In this document: positions 41,622 through 53,811 of the stretch, one piece after another
Position numbering within the stretch: position 1 is the stretch's first letter
Layout: every line of letters starts with the position of its first letter
Assembly (NCBI RefSeq): GCF_000003605.2
Contig: NW_003156737.1
Span: 552,043-616,042 of the forward strand
Origin: Saccoglossus kowalevskii
Taxonomy: Eukaryota; Hemichordata; Enteropneusta; Harrimaniidae
Direction of reading: 5' to 3'
DNA: 64,000 bases
Translations under genes and position numbers: made by a program
The notes under the pieces: model-generated
What the model was told of the DNA's origin: nothing
Databases searched by the model: none
What the model saw: the letters and a program-made list of their open reading frames with translations, nothing else

Positions 41622-42998
41622 CGTGATAATAAAATAACAACCAACAATCAAGTACTTAATCAGTTCAAAGGAAATGTAATCAATGTAATAGTAATAATCT
41701 GTATCGATTTTATATTCTCCTTGCGCAACCGCGTGATTAGTTATGGATATCAGTATTTGTATTAATTAAAACTAATATCCTAGTTATGTGTCACCGGCAA
41801 AAACAAGAAGATATTAATAACTATTTTGAAGTGCAAACTATTGGGCATGCCGGGGTTCGTGTGTTGTGCATATATGCTCATGTTCTCATTTATAGTATTC
41901 CATTGATTAAATCACCATGCATTGCTTGTGCTGACACAATACTTTCGAATTGTAAATCATGAGTGTTTCTGTGTCAACTTAATTAAGGAATAAATAAATT
42001 GATCTCTATTTTCAAAATCGTGTAAGCCAATGCATACAGATCCCTTGAAATTTCGTTAGGAGCTATTCTATTATTGCATCTATTAAATGTCAATTCAGTC
42101 TGTTTATTTTCTGATCGACATATGTATTCAGTAGCATTGTCATAGCAATATCCCTGTGATGAATGACTTATCAAAACTAAACTCAACAGTTAATTACATA
42201 CTGCCAATGTACTGAATATCAAAGAAATGAACATGTTTTCCTATTTTATTAAATCACGTTGTGCATATATAAGACGTTTGTGACATTTCTTTAGAAAATT
42301 AGAGTCATCCTGATTTAACAGATTAAACTGATTCATAGTATGCACAAGTTTCTTTAGCATTACCCAGAGATATATAAGTACGTCTTTGATATTACGTGGA
42401 GCAGCAAGATTTACTTACATCTCACAATCATAGCAAGACGGTGTAAACAGAAAATACAATTAGGTTATTAAGGGGCGTCTTTGTATTTAAGTGAAAAACA
42501 TCAAATAAGAGATTCCAGTAGTCAATTTCTACAAAAAATAGTACGTCAGTTGTAAATAAGTGTGACGAAGTTATAATAGGATGAGAAAGGAGGATAGAAA
42601 ATTATACAAACATGTTAATTGATTTTAAATCACATTCAAAATTGTTCTGAAATGTTAACATTACAATTTCAAATTTTCGCAATATTTTTTATTTAATATT
42701 TTTTACTTTTAGAAATATTTTAGTCAATATTTGTCTTGGTACGCGCTTAAATAAAATATGAATACTGTGTTTCGCAATACACCACGCTATCTCATGTGTA
42801 ATTATTCTCTATTATTTACGACTCGCTAAACCACGATTGCCCCTCCCCCTTCCTAATTGCGATAAACATTCCTAATTACTTGTCAAGGTATAAGTTTAGA
42901 AACAGTATATTCGAATGACTGAAACAAAAAATATAGTCACATTAGGCACGGGAGGTGAAATGACTCCCCATCACACCATTGTATAGATTTCAACAGAT

Positions 42999-43205
42999 TT
43001 ATTCAATCAGATAGGGTTGTCTTGTTGCCTTGTGTTTCAACTGATATACGCTCTTTTCCTTGGTTTTGTATGTAGCTACAGGCTCCAATACACAAACATC
43101 AGTCCAGTCTCCAAGTCGTTCCAGAATGTCGGCTAGGCTCAGCCACCACACATTAGTCAATCCCCAAGGTGTTAGTGAACTGGTATCAGAGCACTGAGTA
43201 GACAT
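42999..43205 (-). CDS. Unrecognised coding-like frame, possible 3'-terminal exon
   Basis: The minus-strand frame of 68 codons begins MSTQCSDTSSLTPWGLTNVW and ends KATRQPYLIE before a TAA. Its composition (four Trp, several charged residues, no low-complexity runs) is unlike the surrounding noise frames. The stop codon TAA is part of an AATAAA on the same strand, as in genes with very short 3' UTRs. There is no A-tail on that side, which argues against a processed copy. An in-frame stop lies a few codons upstream, preceded by an AG that could be a splice acceptor, so if real this is a last exon with partners at higher coordinates. I saw none before the solo LTR. The family is unknown and chance remains possible. 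Confidence 0.3.
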   Translation of the reverse strand: MSTQCSDTSSLTPWGLTNVWWLSLADILERLGDWTDVCVLEPVATYKTKEKSVYQLKHKATRQPYLIE

Positions 43206-43273
43206 TTCCTCAGTGTACTAGTTTCTCTCATGGCCGCTATGCATCGGATGGCCTTCTACCCTGCCAAAGGCGG

Positions 43274-43288
43274 CGTCCCTCAGGGACG
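43274..43288. repeat. 15-bp perfect palindrome
   Basis: CGTCCCTCAGGGACG reads the same on both strands apart from its central base. It lies upstream of the coding-like frame at 42999-43205. Confidence 0.8.
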
Positions 43289-43510
43289 TCTATGAATAGC
43301 TTACTATCTACTTTAATAGTTCAGGCATTTCAGATTTCGAATCAGTTGGCTAACCGACTGACTAATATTTATAGGCGAATACATATCAAAAACATGTATG
43401 TACTCATTAAGATTATAAAAAAACGATCGAAACTTCTTTTCATCTAAACAAATTAGTCTAATTTTAGATTATTACGATTAAACTTCATCATTTTAGCATA
43501 AATAAATATA

Positions 43511-43529
43511 TGTTGTGTTGTGTTGTGAG
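43511..43529. repeat. Short TGTTG repeat
   Basis: Almost four copies of a TGTTG unit, about 100 bp from the solo LTR. Confidence 0.8.
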
Positions 43530-43625
43530 TTGAAGTACACGACACCGCCTTCTCGAGAGTGGTATAAATGCCAAATCTGATCAGACTAATATAGTCGCGT
43601 AAACATATTTTTTTTTAATCGGATG

Positions 43626-43630
43626 TACAT
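43626..43630. repeat. Target-site duplication of the solo LTR (left)
   Basis: TACAT directly abuts the left end of the LTR. Confidence 0.8.
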
Positions 43631-44064
43631 TGTTGTGGACGGATAAAGTCCAGCACAGGTCCTTTCCCTTATTAACACACAGCAAGACAATCTGAGTATG
43701 CGAAGTCAGTCAAAATGAAGGACTACTCCGTTTATTGAGAAACTGGATGAACGTTGTGTACAAGACAAAACTAACAAGACTAACAGGTGAAACGTGCTTT
43801 CGGTCGGACGCGTGTTTTTGCGTGTATAGCGCGTGATCGTTGAGATTACTTCTCCTACGTTCGCAATGGGTCCGACTTTTAAAATGGTCAATCTGGTAAG
43901 ATTGTGTTTGTTTCTAATGCTTATAACTCAGCGACTAAAGGCCGGATCGTAATCAGAGAAACATGTATAAGTAACTATAAACACGAACTAGAACATAAAA
44001 ACATTTGTATAAACATCGATCAATAATTGCACAATAAATGGGAATTTTCGATCTCCGCGCGACA
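43631..44064 (-). mobile_element. Solo LTR of an LTR retrotransposon
   Basis: A 434-bp segment starts TGTTGTGGACGG and ends CCGCGCGACA, that is, TG...CA with short inverted ends on both strands. It is bracketed by a perfect 5-bp duplication TACAT (43626-43630 and 44065-44069). Read on the minus strand it runs TGTCGCGCGG to CCACAACA, with an AATAAA at 43736-43731 about 100 bp before the end, where an LTR polyadenylation signal is expected; this sets the orientation. No internal region or second LTR adjoins it, so it is the relic left by recombination between two LTRs. A 5-bp duplication fits Ty3/Gypsy, Copia or BEL/Pao, and I cannot choose. The intact duplication suggests it is not very old. 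Confidence 0.8.
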
Positions 44065-44069
44065 TACAT
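44065..44069. repeat. Target-site duplication of the solo LTR (right)
   Basis: TACAT directly abuts the right end of the LTR, identical to 43626-43630. Confidence 0.8.
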
Positions 44070-45951
44070 AATGGAAGTACATAAACTTTCTTACATTAGA
44101 TTAATTACATAAGATGCATTATGATCGTGTAAATCTTAGAAAAATGTTTCATTTGTATGATAGCATGAACACAGAAAATGTTCATCAACATCAGATAAAT
44201 CTATTTTGTAAGTAAATCTGTTAAGATAAATTGGATTATGTGAACCGATATTGATGACCAATACCAAATACACGGGTGTGCCGTATTTAATCACGCTATA
44301 AAACCCCGTATGTTAAATAAACCACACAAAACAGCTGTGTTTATGTCGTGTTTCTATGTTTCTGTGCGTTTCTTCTTGGGTTGTTCAGTTATTTGTGACG
44401 CTGCGAGTCGAAGAAGCATTTCCTTTTCTGGTCTTTGTGGCAAAAATTCTGAAAAAAAAATTGTATTTCAGGCAATAATGAATCCTCTTGTTACCATTCC
44501 TTGGCTAGATCAGAAGCAGTTTATTTATTACAAAATACTTACGATAATATGAAATGCGAGATTGAAACGTACATGTTCCTGGTTACCTTGTAAACGACAT
44601 GCAGTGACCCCCAAACTTCTTCATAGTTGACGTCTGAATGCAATTTACATTTGATTGGTATGCTCCAATTATATTACGATACCCAGCGTTGCGCTTCATG
44701 ATAACAACAATAAAGGGATACGCACTTCATGGAAATATATGAAATGTTTGGAACTGCATCTTTTCTGCTCTACTCTCTAGAGTCGTGCTTAATGTGAATG
44801 TATTTATAGTATCATATTTGTTTGCATGAAGGAATCGTCACAGTTGACCCCGTGAACATTTATCTGCAATTAACTAACTTGTATGTTGCGATATAATTTT
44901 AGTTCAGTGTCCACGGGAAGTTGGTTAGTGTTTGTTCATCGGTCATCGTCGAATAAATTAATCCATTACGTGATGGTTTGTTTCTGTTATAGTTGCATGC
45001 AACTTTTATAAATTAAAGTATAACAGACTCGCATCAATAAGGGAAACACAATTTAACGCTCGTGTATTGTAACATGATTGAAACTAGCATTTTGCAAATT
45101 GTGACGCCCTCTAGCAGCGCAAATTACAATATGTTGTATAAAAGACGTAATCATGTTTTAAATGAAAATGTTTTTTATTTCTTTGCGGAGTTAGCAACAA
45201 TATCGAAGATGTAAAATAACACCAAACACATCAATCGGCGCGCATTGTTATTTTAATTTAACGACCGAGAAACACAACATGCAATTACAGTTATCGATTT
45301 AAGGCTAGTGAACACACACTACGCTACATAATATATGTTATGCGTATTCCACCCGTTGTGTATCGATCTTTATAACTATAGTAATCCAAAAGATAACCGT
45401 GGCAGTTTGCGAAAGTAGGAATTTGTACAGTGCAATTTGCCTCATCAAATCGTGGAACGTAATTTTAATACGCAGGTATTCTATTATATGCACAAAGGCA
45501 TCTAACCCGTAATCCGCATTCAGTGTACATTACCCGCACTTACCTCCCAACGAGATAGGTAAACCAAATGTGACACATAGTATTAAAAGGCAATCCCTGC
45601 CGACTCGTGAAGTAGACTTGTATACGTCTAACCATTACGTCACGTCATATCACGTACATTATTACCATGTAAATTGTCTAGTAACGTAGATTTCTAAAAC
45701 GTATATCAAGCTGAAATCAGGACGTCTTTATAACTAATAACATAGGTCGTTAAGGGGGACGTCAGTGACATATTTGGGGATTATTGGCTAACCACAATAA
45801 TTACACAGCTGTTTGACAAGCACGAAACTGACATTTATATATTCGCATGGGTCCAAATGAAATCTGTTCTCTTTATACAAAGAATAACCCACGCCGCATT
45901 ACATATTATTATTCTCAACAATCATGTTCTTAATTGTGTTCAATTTTATAG
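44070..45951. other. Upstream region of receptor paralogue 2
   Basis: There is no coding sequence that I recognise. It presumably includes the promoter and first exon of the receptor at 46170. A CTCF-like motif lies at 45103-45113. I cannot place a TATA box or start site. Confidence 0.4.
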
Positions 45952-45993
45952 AATTCCTACCGTGGTGCACTGAGCCATTGACTCTGTCAAACG
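45952..45993 (+). other. Probable 5' UTR exon of receptor paralogue 2
   Basis: The segment ends in ACG followed by a strong donor GTGAGTG (GT at 45994-45995). It could start after an acceptor-like TTCAATTTTATAG (AG at 45950-45951), which would make it a 42-base internal non-coding exon; alternatively it is the end of a longer first exon. It has no ATG, so it would not interfere with the receptor start. Confidence 0.5.
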
Positions 45994-46161
45994 GTGAGTG
46001 TCTATTGTATTTTCAAATAATTATTTTAAAATGATATAATACTGTAGAAAGCAAGTATATAGAGTGCTGACATTATACAAGCAAAAATAATTTAAAGGTT
46101 CTCATGCTGCTTGATGTAATGCTTTTTTTTACATAACTAGCAATTTTCCTTTATATTCTAG
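45994..46161 (+). other. 5' UTR intron of receptor paralogue 2
   Basis: 168 bases from GTGAGTG to a pyrimidine-rich acceptor TTCCTTTATATTCTAG (AG at 46160-46161). The coding ATG follows 8 bases later. It is equivalent in position to the acceptor before paralogue 1. Confidence 0.7.
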
Positions 46162-46169
46162 AACACGTC

Positions 46170-47237
46170 ATGGATTACAACAGTAATTTTAGTCATCAAT
46201 TTTGGACAGAAATGTATTACCCACGGCTTATCGAAGTTCCCGACAACTACGAGATATTTGCGTACTGCGCCTTCTTTGTAATGATAGTTTCTGGAAATAT
46301 CTGGGTTATAATTGCTGTTATCAGACAACCCAAGTTACGCCACTCATCCACAAATATGTTTATAATTTCACTATCGGTTGCTGATCTCCTCGTGGCCATG
46401 TTTCAGATTCCATACAATCTGTTTTATCATTTAATACCCGGATTCTTCGCCTCATTAAATAATAATATCTTCGTCTGTCGGACATTTGCTTGGTTTCAAT
46501 GGACATCGCGTTGTGCGACAGTGTTTTCACTTATCGGTATTGCGATTGACAGGTACAGGGCTATTGTGACACCTGTACAACCAAAGCTGACAAGATCGCA
46601 CGCTGGAGCCATCATATCTATAATATGGTTAGCATCGTTGGGGTATTCGCTCCGAAAACCGATACTACTGGATATGAGCTATTTCACTATAAATAATGTA
46701 ACAGAAAAGCACTGCATGGTACCTTTGCAATTTCACCATATTACTCGGTTATTGCATATTGTAGATTTCCTAGTCATGTACCTCGTACCTTTGATCATCA
46801 TCATTCCACTTTATGTGTTGATGGTGGTGGCCTTAAAAAAGAAGGGACCGACTAATATATCCAATCGGAACAAACGAAAGGCAATTAAAATGTTAATTCT
46901 TGTTGTTATCGCGTTCGCACTCACGTGGTTACCTTACTACATGTATATCCTATATTACAACTTCACAGACGATGTCCCAGTTTCGCTTATGAAGGGTCTG
47001 GAAGTACAAGTGCACATTGCAACGTTCTCCTACCTCAGCAACAGCTGGACAAATCCGTGTCTATATGCATATTTCAATGAGAGCTTTCGCAAGGAATTCT
47101 ACAGGATGTTCCCGTGTCTGCAAAATGGCTGCCGGGGTAACAAAGTAACACCGAGCGCGTACAAGACCTCCAATGGGCCGACTACCGTGCAGACAAGGAC
47201 TGTAGCACAGACATCTAATGAAATGAATATGAAGTGA
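46170..47237 (+). CDS. Neuropeptide FF/RFamide-like peptide receptor, rhodopsin-class GPCR (paralogue 2)
   Basis: A 355-residue seven-helix receptor, roughly three quarters identical by eye to the gene at 546-1613 and of identical length. Helix 1 holds Gly42-Asn43, helix 2 Asp72, helix 3 starts near Cys103, which should bond Cys182 of loop 2, DRY is at 127-129, TWLP at 252-255 in helix 6, and NPCLY at 295-299 in helix 7. Helix 8 (YFNESFRKEF, 301-310) is followed by Cys316 and Cys321. Sequons lie at Asn6, Asn176 and Asn264, all extracellular. The C-tail is Thr/Ser-rich, as for receptors regulated by kinases and arrestin. Differences from paralogue 1 gather in the N-terminus, loop 2 and the tail. 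Helix 8 and the RNKRKAIKML stretch point to the neuropeptide FF / RFamide receptor group; the ligand is unproven. The coding sequence lies in one exon behind a 168-base 5' UTR intron. Confidence 0.95.
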   Translation: MDYNSNFSHQFWTEMYYPRLIEVPDNYEIFAYCAFFVMIVSGNIWVIIAVIRQPKLRHSSTNMFIISLSVADLLVAMFQIPYNLFYHLIPGFFASLNNNIFVCRTFAWFQWTSRCATVFSLIGIAIDRYRAIVTPVQPKLTRSHAGAIISIIWLASLGYSLRKPILLDMSYFTINNVTEKHCMVPLQFHHITRLLHIVDFLVMYLVPLIIIIPLYVLMVVALKKKGPTNISNRNKRKAIKMLILVVIAFALTWLPYYMYILYYNFTDDVPVSLMKGLEVQVHIATFSYLSNSWTNPCLYAYFNESFRKEFYRMFPCLQNGCRGNKVTPSAYKTSNGPTTVQTRTVAQTSNEMNMK

Positions 47238-47817
47238 CGTGTTAACATAATATTTTTGTGCTATTCGTGTAACCAGAAATCAAATACGACGAAAGTAGAT
47301 TCAGCCATTGAAATTAGTTTTCTAAAATTTCATGTATGACTATTTGTAATCTCCTATGTAATATATTCACAATTTAAATATTTAAATATCTTTATGTAAA
47401 AAGCATAAAAGACGTGAATCAACACGTGATTTGCATAAACCAATCACATTGAAAATCATGATCATATGCCATATTTTTTGTATAAAAAATATTTATTCAC
47501 GAAAGTTGTTGAGGATATTAGCTATTTATAGAGTACAATTACAATGTTTTTTACGTATGACATAGTTAATTTCGTTTATTACATTCATGATATTTTCAAA
47601 ACTGATGTTAGACTGCATCATTTTAGTAACTTCCGTCAGTTACATATATAATTGGATTATATGCTGCTTTGTTTTGGTGATAATTTTAGCAAGATGCGTG
47701 AGTCGTGTAAATATTCTATTGTGAGACATGTTTCATTCATTGACTAACTATCACAGTGACTTGTATAACATGTAGAACATTTAGAACGAAAATTAATAGC
47801 TATCATGTAATAGATGA

Positions 47818-48103
47818 TTTTCCGTTTACTGCGAGATCTCGCGTATTGTGTGAAAGGCACGAAACGAACGTTTGCCGCAAAAAAAATCGAACGATTTGAT
47901 TTTGAATTTTTATTTTTTTATAGTTCAATGTTGAAATGCCGATCATTGAAGGGGGTATTGCGTTGACATGCTTTAACTTCATCAACATTAGCAATCATTT
48001 AATATGTATAATACATTATTGTTCGTGAAAATACCAAAATAATCTTTGTCGAATCCCCATGATCCACGTTTGATTTTTTTGAGTTCTCGCAGTAAACGGA
48101 AAA
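47818..48103. mobile_element. MITE-like element with 23-bp terminal inverted repeats
   Basis: TTTTCCGTTTACTGCGAGA followed by TCTC at 47818-47840 is repeated in inverse at 48081-48103 (GAGTTCTCGCAGTAAACGGA and then AAA) with one mismatch in 23. The 286-bp unit has no transposase. Flanking bases do not give a certain target-site duplication, so the superfamily is open. An AT-rich open frame on the minus strand (48016-48441) crosses the right end and is probably chance. Confidence 0.7.
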
Positions 48104-51100
48104 CGGTATTTTGACGTCACTTTGAAGTATCTTATCTTACGGTCAAAATGTATTGTAAAGTTTGATAATACATAATTATTTATTTGAATCATATTAGGAA
48201 CACCATTGCAATCCTTTATATTGATACTTGTAAAAAAAATATATTTTAAGACCTGTCCATTGATTGAAAATGTCATTAAATTTATTGGCAATATGTAATG
48301 GTGAAATAAAAGAATTAATCTAAATATCATATCATTGTTCATAACAATAAATTGTAATACATTGGTAATTCGTTGTTGGATAAAATATACGGACAATAAA
48401 ATTAAGGACATATATTTGGGGGGGTAGTGTAGAATTGTCACTCACCAACTCGTCACATACTTTACAAGTAATGATGTTTATTTGAGCAGATTTATTCGTA
48501 TGCTACATGGTATTTATTCAAATAATGTATCTTGTTTCTGAATTTGCAGGTTTGTTATACGATCCTTAATTATGTTGTCAGGTCTTGAGTACCAGTAGTA
48601 GTTATTTGTAATAACCAATATTTGAATAACAAAATAAAATGAAAAAAAAAATACCAATCAGTAATTAGTATGTCACATGATTTGTTGCGTGGGGGCTTTT
48701 TATTTAAATGGCGTAGCGGCTACAATGGTATGCAAATACTATAGCAAGCTGAACTAATATAAAGAATAAAGCTAATCTTGATAGAAAGCAATTTAAAACA
48801 GTGCTGTGCATACATCCACTGTGTAAGCCTCAAACACTGAAAATATGAACCTGCTTAATCGATGCAGTATGTATGTTAACGTCATATCAAAAGCGTCAAA
48901 TGATTGAAGATTGTGTGGAATCCACAGCCCAGTATACTGTGATTACTGGACGCCTCCAAGATGCACTTACAGTTACGCCAGGCTAAACAACAGGTGTCCC
49001 GGAGGACAGTGATTCTTTATGGAAAAATTATATCAATAAACGGGCGTAGCATTGAGAGCAATAAAACAAACTAAGACGAGACAAAGAGTACTGAACACTA
49101 TTACATAATCGTTTAACTGGTGATTGACACAAATGGCGCATAATAATATATTATATTAAAGGGGGAATCTACCAGTCACAACTGAATTAATGTTCCTTAA
49201 GGGATGACGATTAGAAAGTGAATAGGGGTTAATAATACGCCCACATGCCTAAAAACCCACCTTAATGAATAAAAACTACTGTCACTGTACAGTATACAGG
49301 GGCCGGGATAAATACGGTCACAACTCAAATGCGTGAACGCTATCAAACTTAATTAATGCGGTTACATAAGAGGGCAAAATTGGAAATGAAGTGGACACAA
49401 AATAGCCGACACTCGCCGTGTTTTTATTGCGTGGTTGAACATAATGTGTTCAATCGGTGTCGAGACTGAAGAAACCTGCAAAATTTGTAATTCATTTACG
49501 CGTTTTATATTAAATTTCACACGTAATATAGTTTTCTATTGAAGGACGACGTGTGAAAATTTAAATACGAATAAAATTCACAACGAAAAGTATATAAGTA
49601 GATACAGACTTCATTCTATTGTAATTTACATATTTTGATGTTTGTTTTCAAATTAGATCATATAGCAGGCTATGTAGTGCCGTGGCTGCTGGTAATTATT
49701 CAACTCATTACAAGTGTAGCCACGTTTTGCATATTTTTCAACTTTGATTTGAATATTAGACTTGAGTACATATTCACATCAACTTTATTAATCAGAATTT
49801 AATCCCATTGAACGTGTTTTATAACCCTCATTTGCGTGGCAACTGTATCACCAACTTGACTTTCGATTTTGAGGGTACTCTAACTGTCGTCGGCATTTTG
49901 TATTAGAACATACAACCAGAGTGTACGCAAGACGCATCGCAATCAACCACTGTAATCGACAAACTGGTGCAGTCTCAGGAATATTATGCTTGCTTTGAAC
50001 CAAACGTGTGAATGTGTGTGGTCTTGTCATAAAATTCTTTTACCAAGTAAGACTTCCAAAGACCTTTACTTTTCACTTTGTTTATGTGTATCGCCATCGG
50101 AGACATTCAATTTATCATTTGTATGATGGTTAAGTCAGACGTCTTAATAGTTTTTCATAGATATCATGTTTGTTTGTTTTTCGATATTTGGAAATTTTGT
50201 GTTAGGATCTGGAGATCTCAATCGAGCAATCTTCTTGAATATTTTCTTTATCCTGGAGATGTTATTTTGAGTGCTTGTATTGAAACGAAGCATTAATGGT
50301 TTTAAGTAGCACATAAATGTTGCCTAATGTTCGCATTACGAAGATTTAAAAAAAGTCATTAAATATAGTATCACATATTATCACATCCGGTTTGTAAATA
50401 ACAAATGCTGCGTGTCAGTATAATGATACATGATAATCGCGGGATGTAATATGATGTCATGTATATCATGTATATGTGATGTCATAGTTAAATCTGACGA
50501 TTACATCAAATGACTGACATTCCCAGGCAGGACAATTACAAGCAGAAGAGTGATGAGTTTCGTGCTGATGGTGATGATATTTTTTTTAATATGGTGCTTT
50601 AAAGACAGTTATGTTTTGTTTTTGGTTTGTTTTCAGGAATTTAGAATATGAGAGTGTAACATGATATATGATTGAGATTACGTTTACAACTCTATTCATA
50701 ATGTAAGAAAGATGTTATTTTTGTCTCTATTCCCCTGCATAGAACTTGATGCAATACAACTATATCCATTCGTGTGAGGTCGCTAACAGATCAAGACTGG
50801 AGTTGACGCCTTTGGATAAGGTAATTCCTGGGGGTATACTTTGGTACATGTATATATGAATATATATTAGTCCATGAGCCAGGGCTCAAAAAATGGTAAA
50901 TCTCTGGAGAAAATGTTACCGATGATTTACTTGAAGCTTTTTTGTGTAGATTATACCCTCAAAGTCTATGTATGGCAAATTTCAAATTTGCTATTTTAGG
51001 AAATAATGTATTCTAATTTGTAGAATAATTCATCGAATCTTTTCGACCACAGGTTTGAAGGTTGTTTTTAGTTTATATGCGCTCAACATAGATGCATTTC

Positions 51101-51543
51101 GAGATGCATTTCACAACATGGGGGGAAATTGGTGAATCCTAGAAGCCCACAAATGCGCTACTGGTCAATTCCCAATAAATGAGTTATTACTAGCATGCTC
51201 TAAATTACTACTATAGTATTTCGGGACACTAGATATTTGTATACAGCTTCTGCTTAGATAATTTGAATTTCAACAAAGCCACCCAGTTATATTTTATTTA
51301 TAGACATCTATCATCTACCATAGTGATGATTGGGGTACGTATTATTCGATCATAATTCATTGAATCTAAATTGTTTTAAATATATGTGTGTGTGATAAGC
51401 AAAATACGTCAGGGTACATTTAAGAAAAAATGTGGGGAGATTAATTAATCCAAGATGGCCGCCAATGCGCTAAATGACACGCTATTAAAGCTATTAAATA
51501 TTGAACGATAACATGGTTAACAAACTACTACTTTCACAGTGGT
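48104..51543. other. Spacer with no confident gene
   Basis: The stretch 48900-49400 is less AT-rich and contains a short palindrome, TGTGGAATCCACA, near 48914. It looks repeat-derived, but I could not delimit its ends. A YY1-like CCAAGATGGCCGCC lies near 51452, similar to the one near 5298. Confidence 0.35.
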
Positions 51544-51672
51544 TTATATTATATTATATTATATTATATTATATTATATTATATTATATTATATTATATT
51601 ATATTATATTATATTATATTATATTATATTATATTATATTATATTATATTATATTATATTATATTATATTAT
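51544..51672. repeat. TTATA pentanucleotide microsatellite
   Basis: About 26 perfect tandem copies of the pentamer TTATA over 129 bases, uninterrupted. Overlapping open frames reading ILYYI repeats are artefacts of this array. Confidence 0.98.
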
Positions 51673-53811
51673 CATTGAATTATTACCTCATTTACATAAT
51701 CATATAAATGCTATATTTCATTTATATACATATGTGATGTATGGTTGTAATTAGTGGATAATTGTATTCACAGCAGTGATCAGTTTTATGAGGTAGTATG
51801 TCCTCTCTGTCATGACAGTAAAACGATCAATGTAGAATTAGCGAGCAAAAACATCATCAGCTGATGCAGATTTTTTAATGGCTGTTATTACCATGTGTAT
51901 TCCAATTATACTAGATATATGTACCTATTGTGTATATAGTCGTGTGTATTTACAGGTAAACCCCTGTAACAGATCTTTGGACTGAACTGAATTTAACTGA
52001 ACGTGTGCATATGTGTGCATGGGTTTGTCGGTAATCGAATATGATATTCTAATAATGTTGTGAAATTTCGTGGCCATATTGAAATTTGTAAATAGTCACC
52101 ATACTAATATTTTTAGCCATGTCATTATTACATATACTAGCAAGATTTGAAGAAAGTAGCACGGTAACGGCCTTTTTTTTTATTTCTGCAACATCATTGT
52201 AAAATGCTCAGCACCCGCATATTATATAAACACCACCTTTCAGTTGATCTGCTTAATTATTAAACCCATGAAAAGCATATTGAGCTTGCTTAACAAAAAG
52301 GGCTACAAAAAAATCATTGGTTGCTATCCCCCCCCCCAATATAGTACTGAATATCACAAACTTTATAAGAGATTATAAACAACATGTGCATAACACCACA
52401 CCAAACACCACTGTTATTTCTCTCTCTCTTCGTTAATAGTGAAAAAATTTCGTAGCACCTAAGGTGACCTAGTTATAATGTAATGCGACTGTATTTCAGC
52501 AAAGAGGTGTCAAAACCAATGTTATTTTGTTTGATACAATTGCAATTTAATCAATTTTGGTGCCAACAAGATTTGATTACTTTTTTGATGTCTTATTTGA
52601 AGTCCTCAACTTTACGAACGTATTTGATTATTTGACTAGGGTTTGTAATTCATTTTATCCTCGTGGTTTATGGATAAATCCCGCCGCATACTGCTCAACT
52701 CTGAACGTCCGGACACATCCCATCTGACTAGACACGAGATCTGCACTCAGTTGGCATTAGGGTAGAAGGTGTGGTTTAGCACTCACATTTGTTCATGAAC
52801 CTGATCATGTTAATAGGTCATGTTCCTAGAACCTAGAACCCTGTACCCTTCTGGGTTGTTTATACTATACTATACCATATAATCTGATAATATATCTAGT
52901 ACCCAAGTATCAATCTGTTCTATGCTTAACCTGTTTGAGGGATTCGACTGAACGAACGTTATAAACAATTGCAATATGTGATGCATAGTAGAGAGTGCCT
53001 ACAACGATCACGGTGACAAAAAGATGGTTCTGAATTCCGCTATAATGATTGTGTCACACGTGTGAAGTTAATTGGTTTCTCATTCAGTGTCGGCATAAAT
53101 TGTATGGGTGCGAGATGGTTGATCTACGTTTCCATATATGTTACCTCACTAGGTCTCTCCACTGTTTACAGGGATGTTGCTCTCCGCTGATTATAAGTCA
53201 ATGATTGCCCCCGTTTAGCTGAACTGATCACACATCCGTACGCCATTCAAATAATTGCACGATGATCGCATTGCTCAAATTTGCTGTCAAACTCCCAAAG
53301 ACTAAACTATTGATTAATCCGGCAGGTAAATACGGTAATTGGAGTGAAAAGCAATTTCCCTGCCATGAAATATGTCATGAAATTCGTGAATTACTTCGGA
53401 ACGATTAAGAATTTCTAGAATGTATGTTACGTAGCTTTTAAGAAAGGTCAACTGACAATTCAATCAGCGAAGCTTGTAATTAATTTTTGTTGAGATCGGA
53501 AAGCAAGCACAAGACATAGCCACACATCGCTTGCTAGTAATAGATGATACAGGAATCTGTAATAACTTAAGGTAGCGAGACTATTATTTGTGTTGAAAAT
53601 TACGATTTTTACATTTATTTATTAATTGATGAAATGCACTATAAACTTTCATGTGATAAAGTCAACGAAACATAGAATGTCATGTAAGTTGGTTAAAATG
53701 TAGATTTTCTGAAGGGAAGCAAGGCAGCCTCAGTAGTGTTTTCCAAAATCAACAACACAGGTTTAATCTGTGTGCCTATAAGTTTCAAAGATAAACTCAA
53801 GACAAAGCAAT
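51673..53811. other. Spacer with no confident gene
   Basis: It includes a C homopolymer (52328-52337). The stretch 52660-53200 has more balanced base content, but I find no open frame with a recognisable domain. Confidence 0.4.

Noticed and set aside
48016-48441. 141-residue minus-strand open frame
   Set aside because: It is very rich in Ile, Leu, Phe and Tyr, crosses the end of the inverted-repeat element at 47818-48103 and has no recognisable domain. It is probably chance in AT-rich DNA.
51501-51754. Open frames reading repeated ILYYI
   Set aside because: They are only the translation of the TTATA microsatellite.
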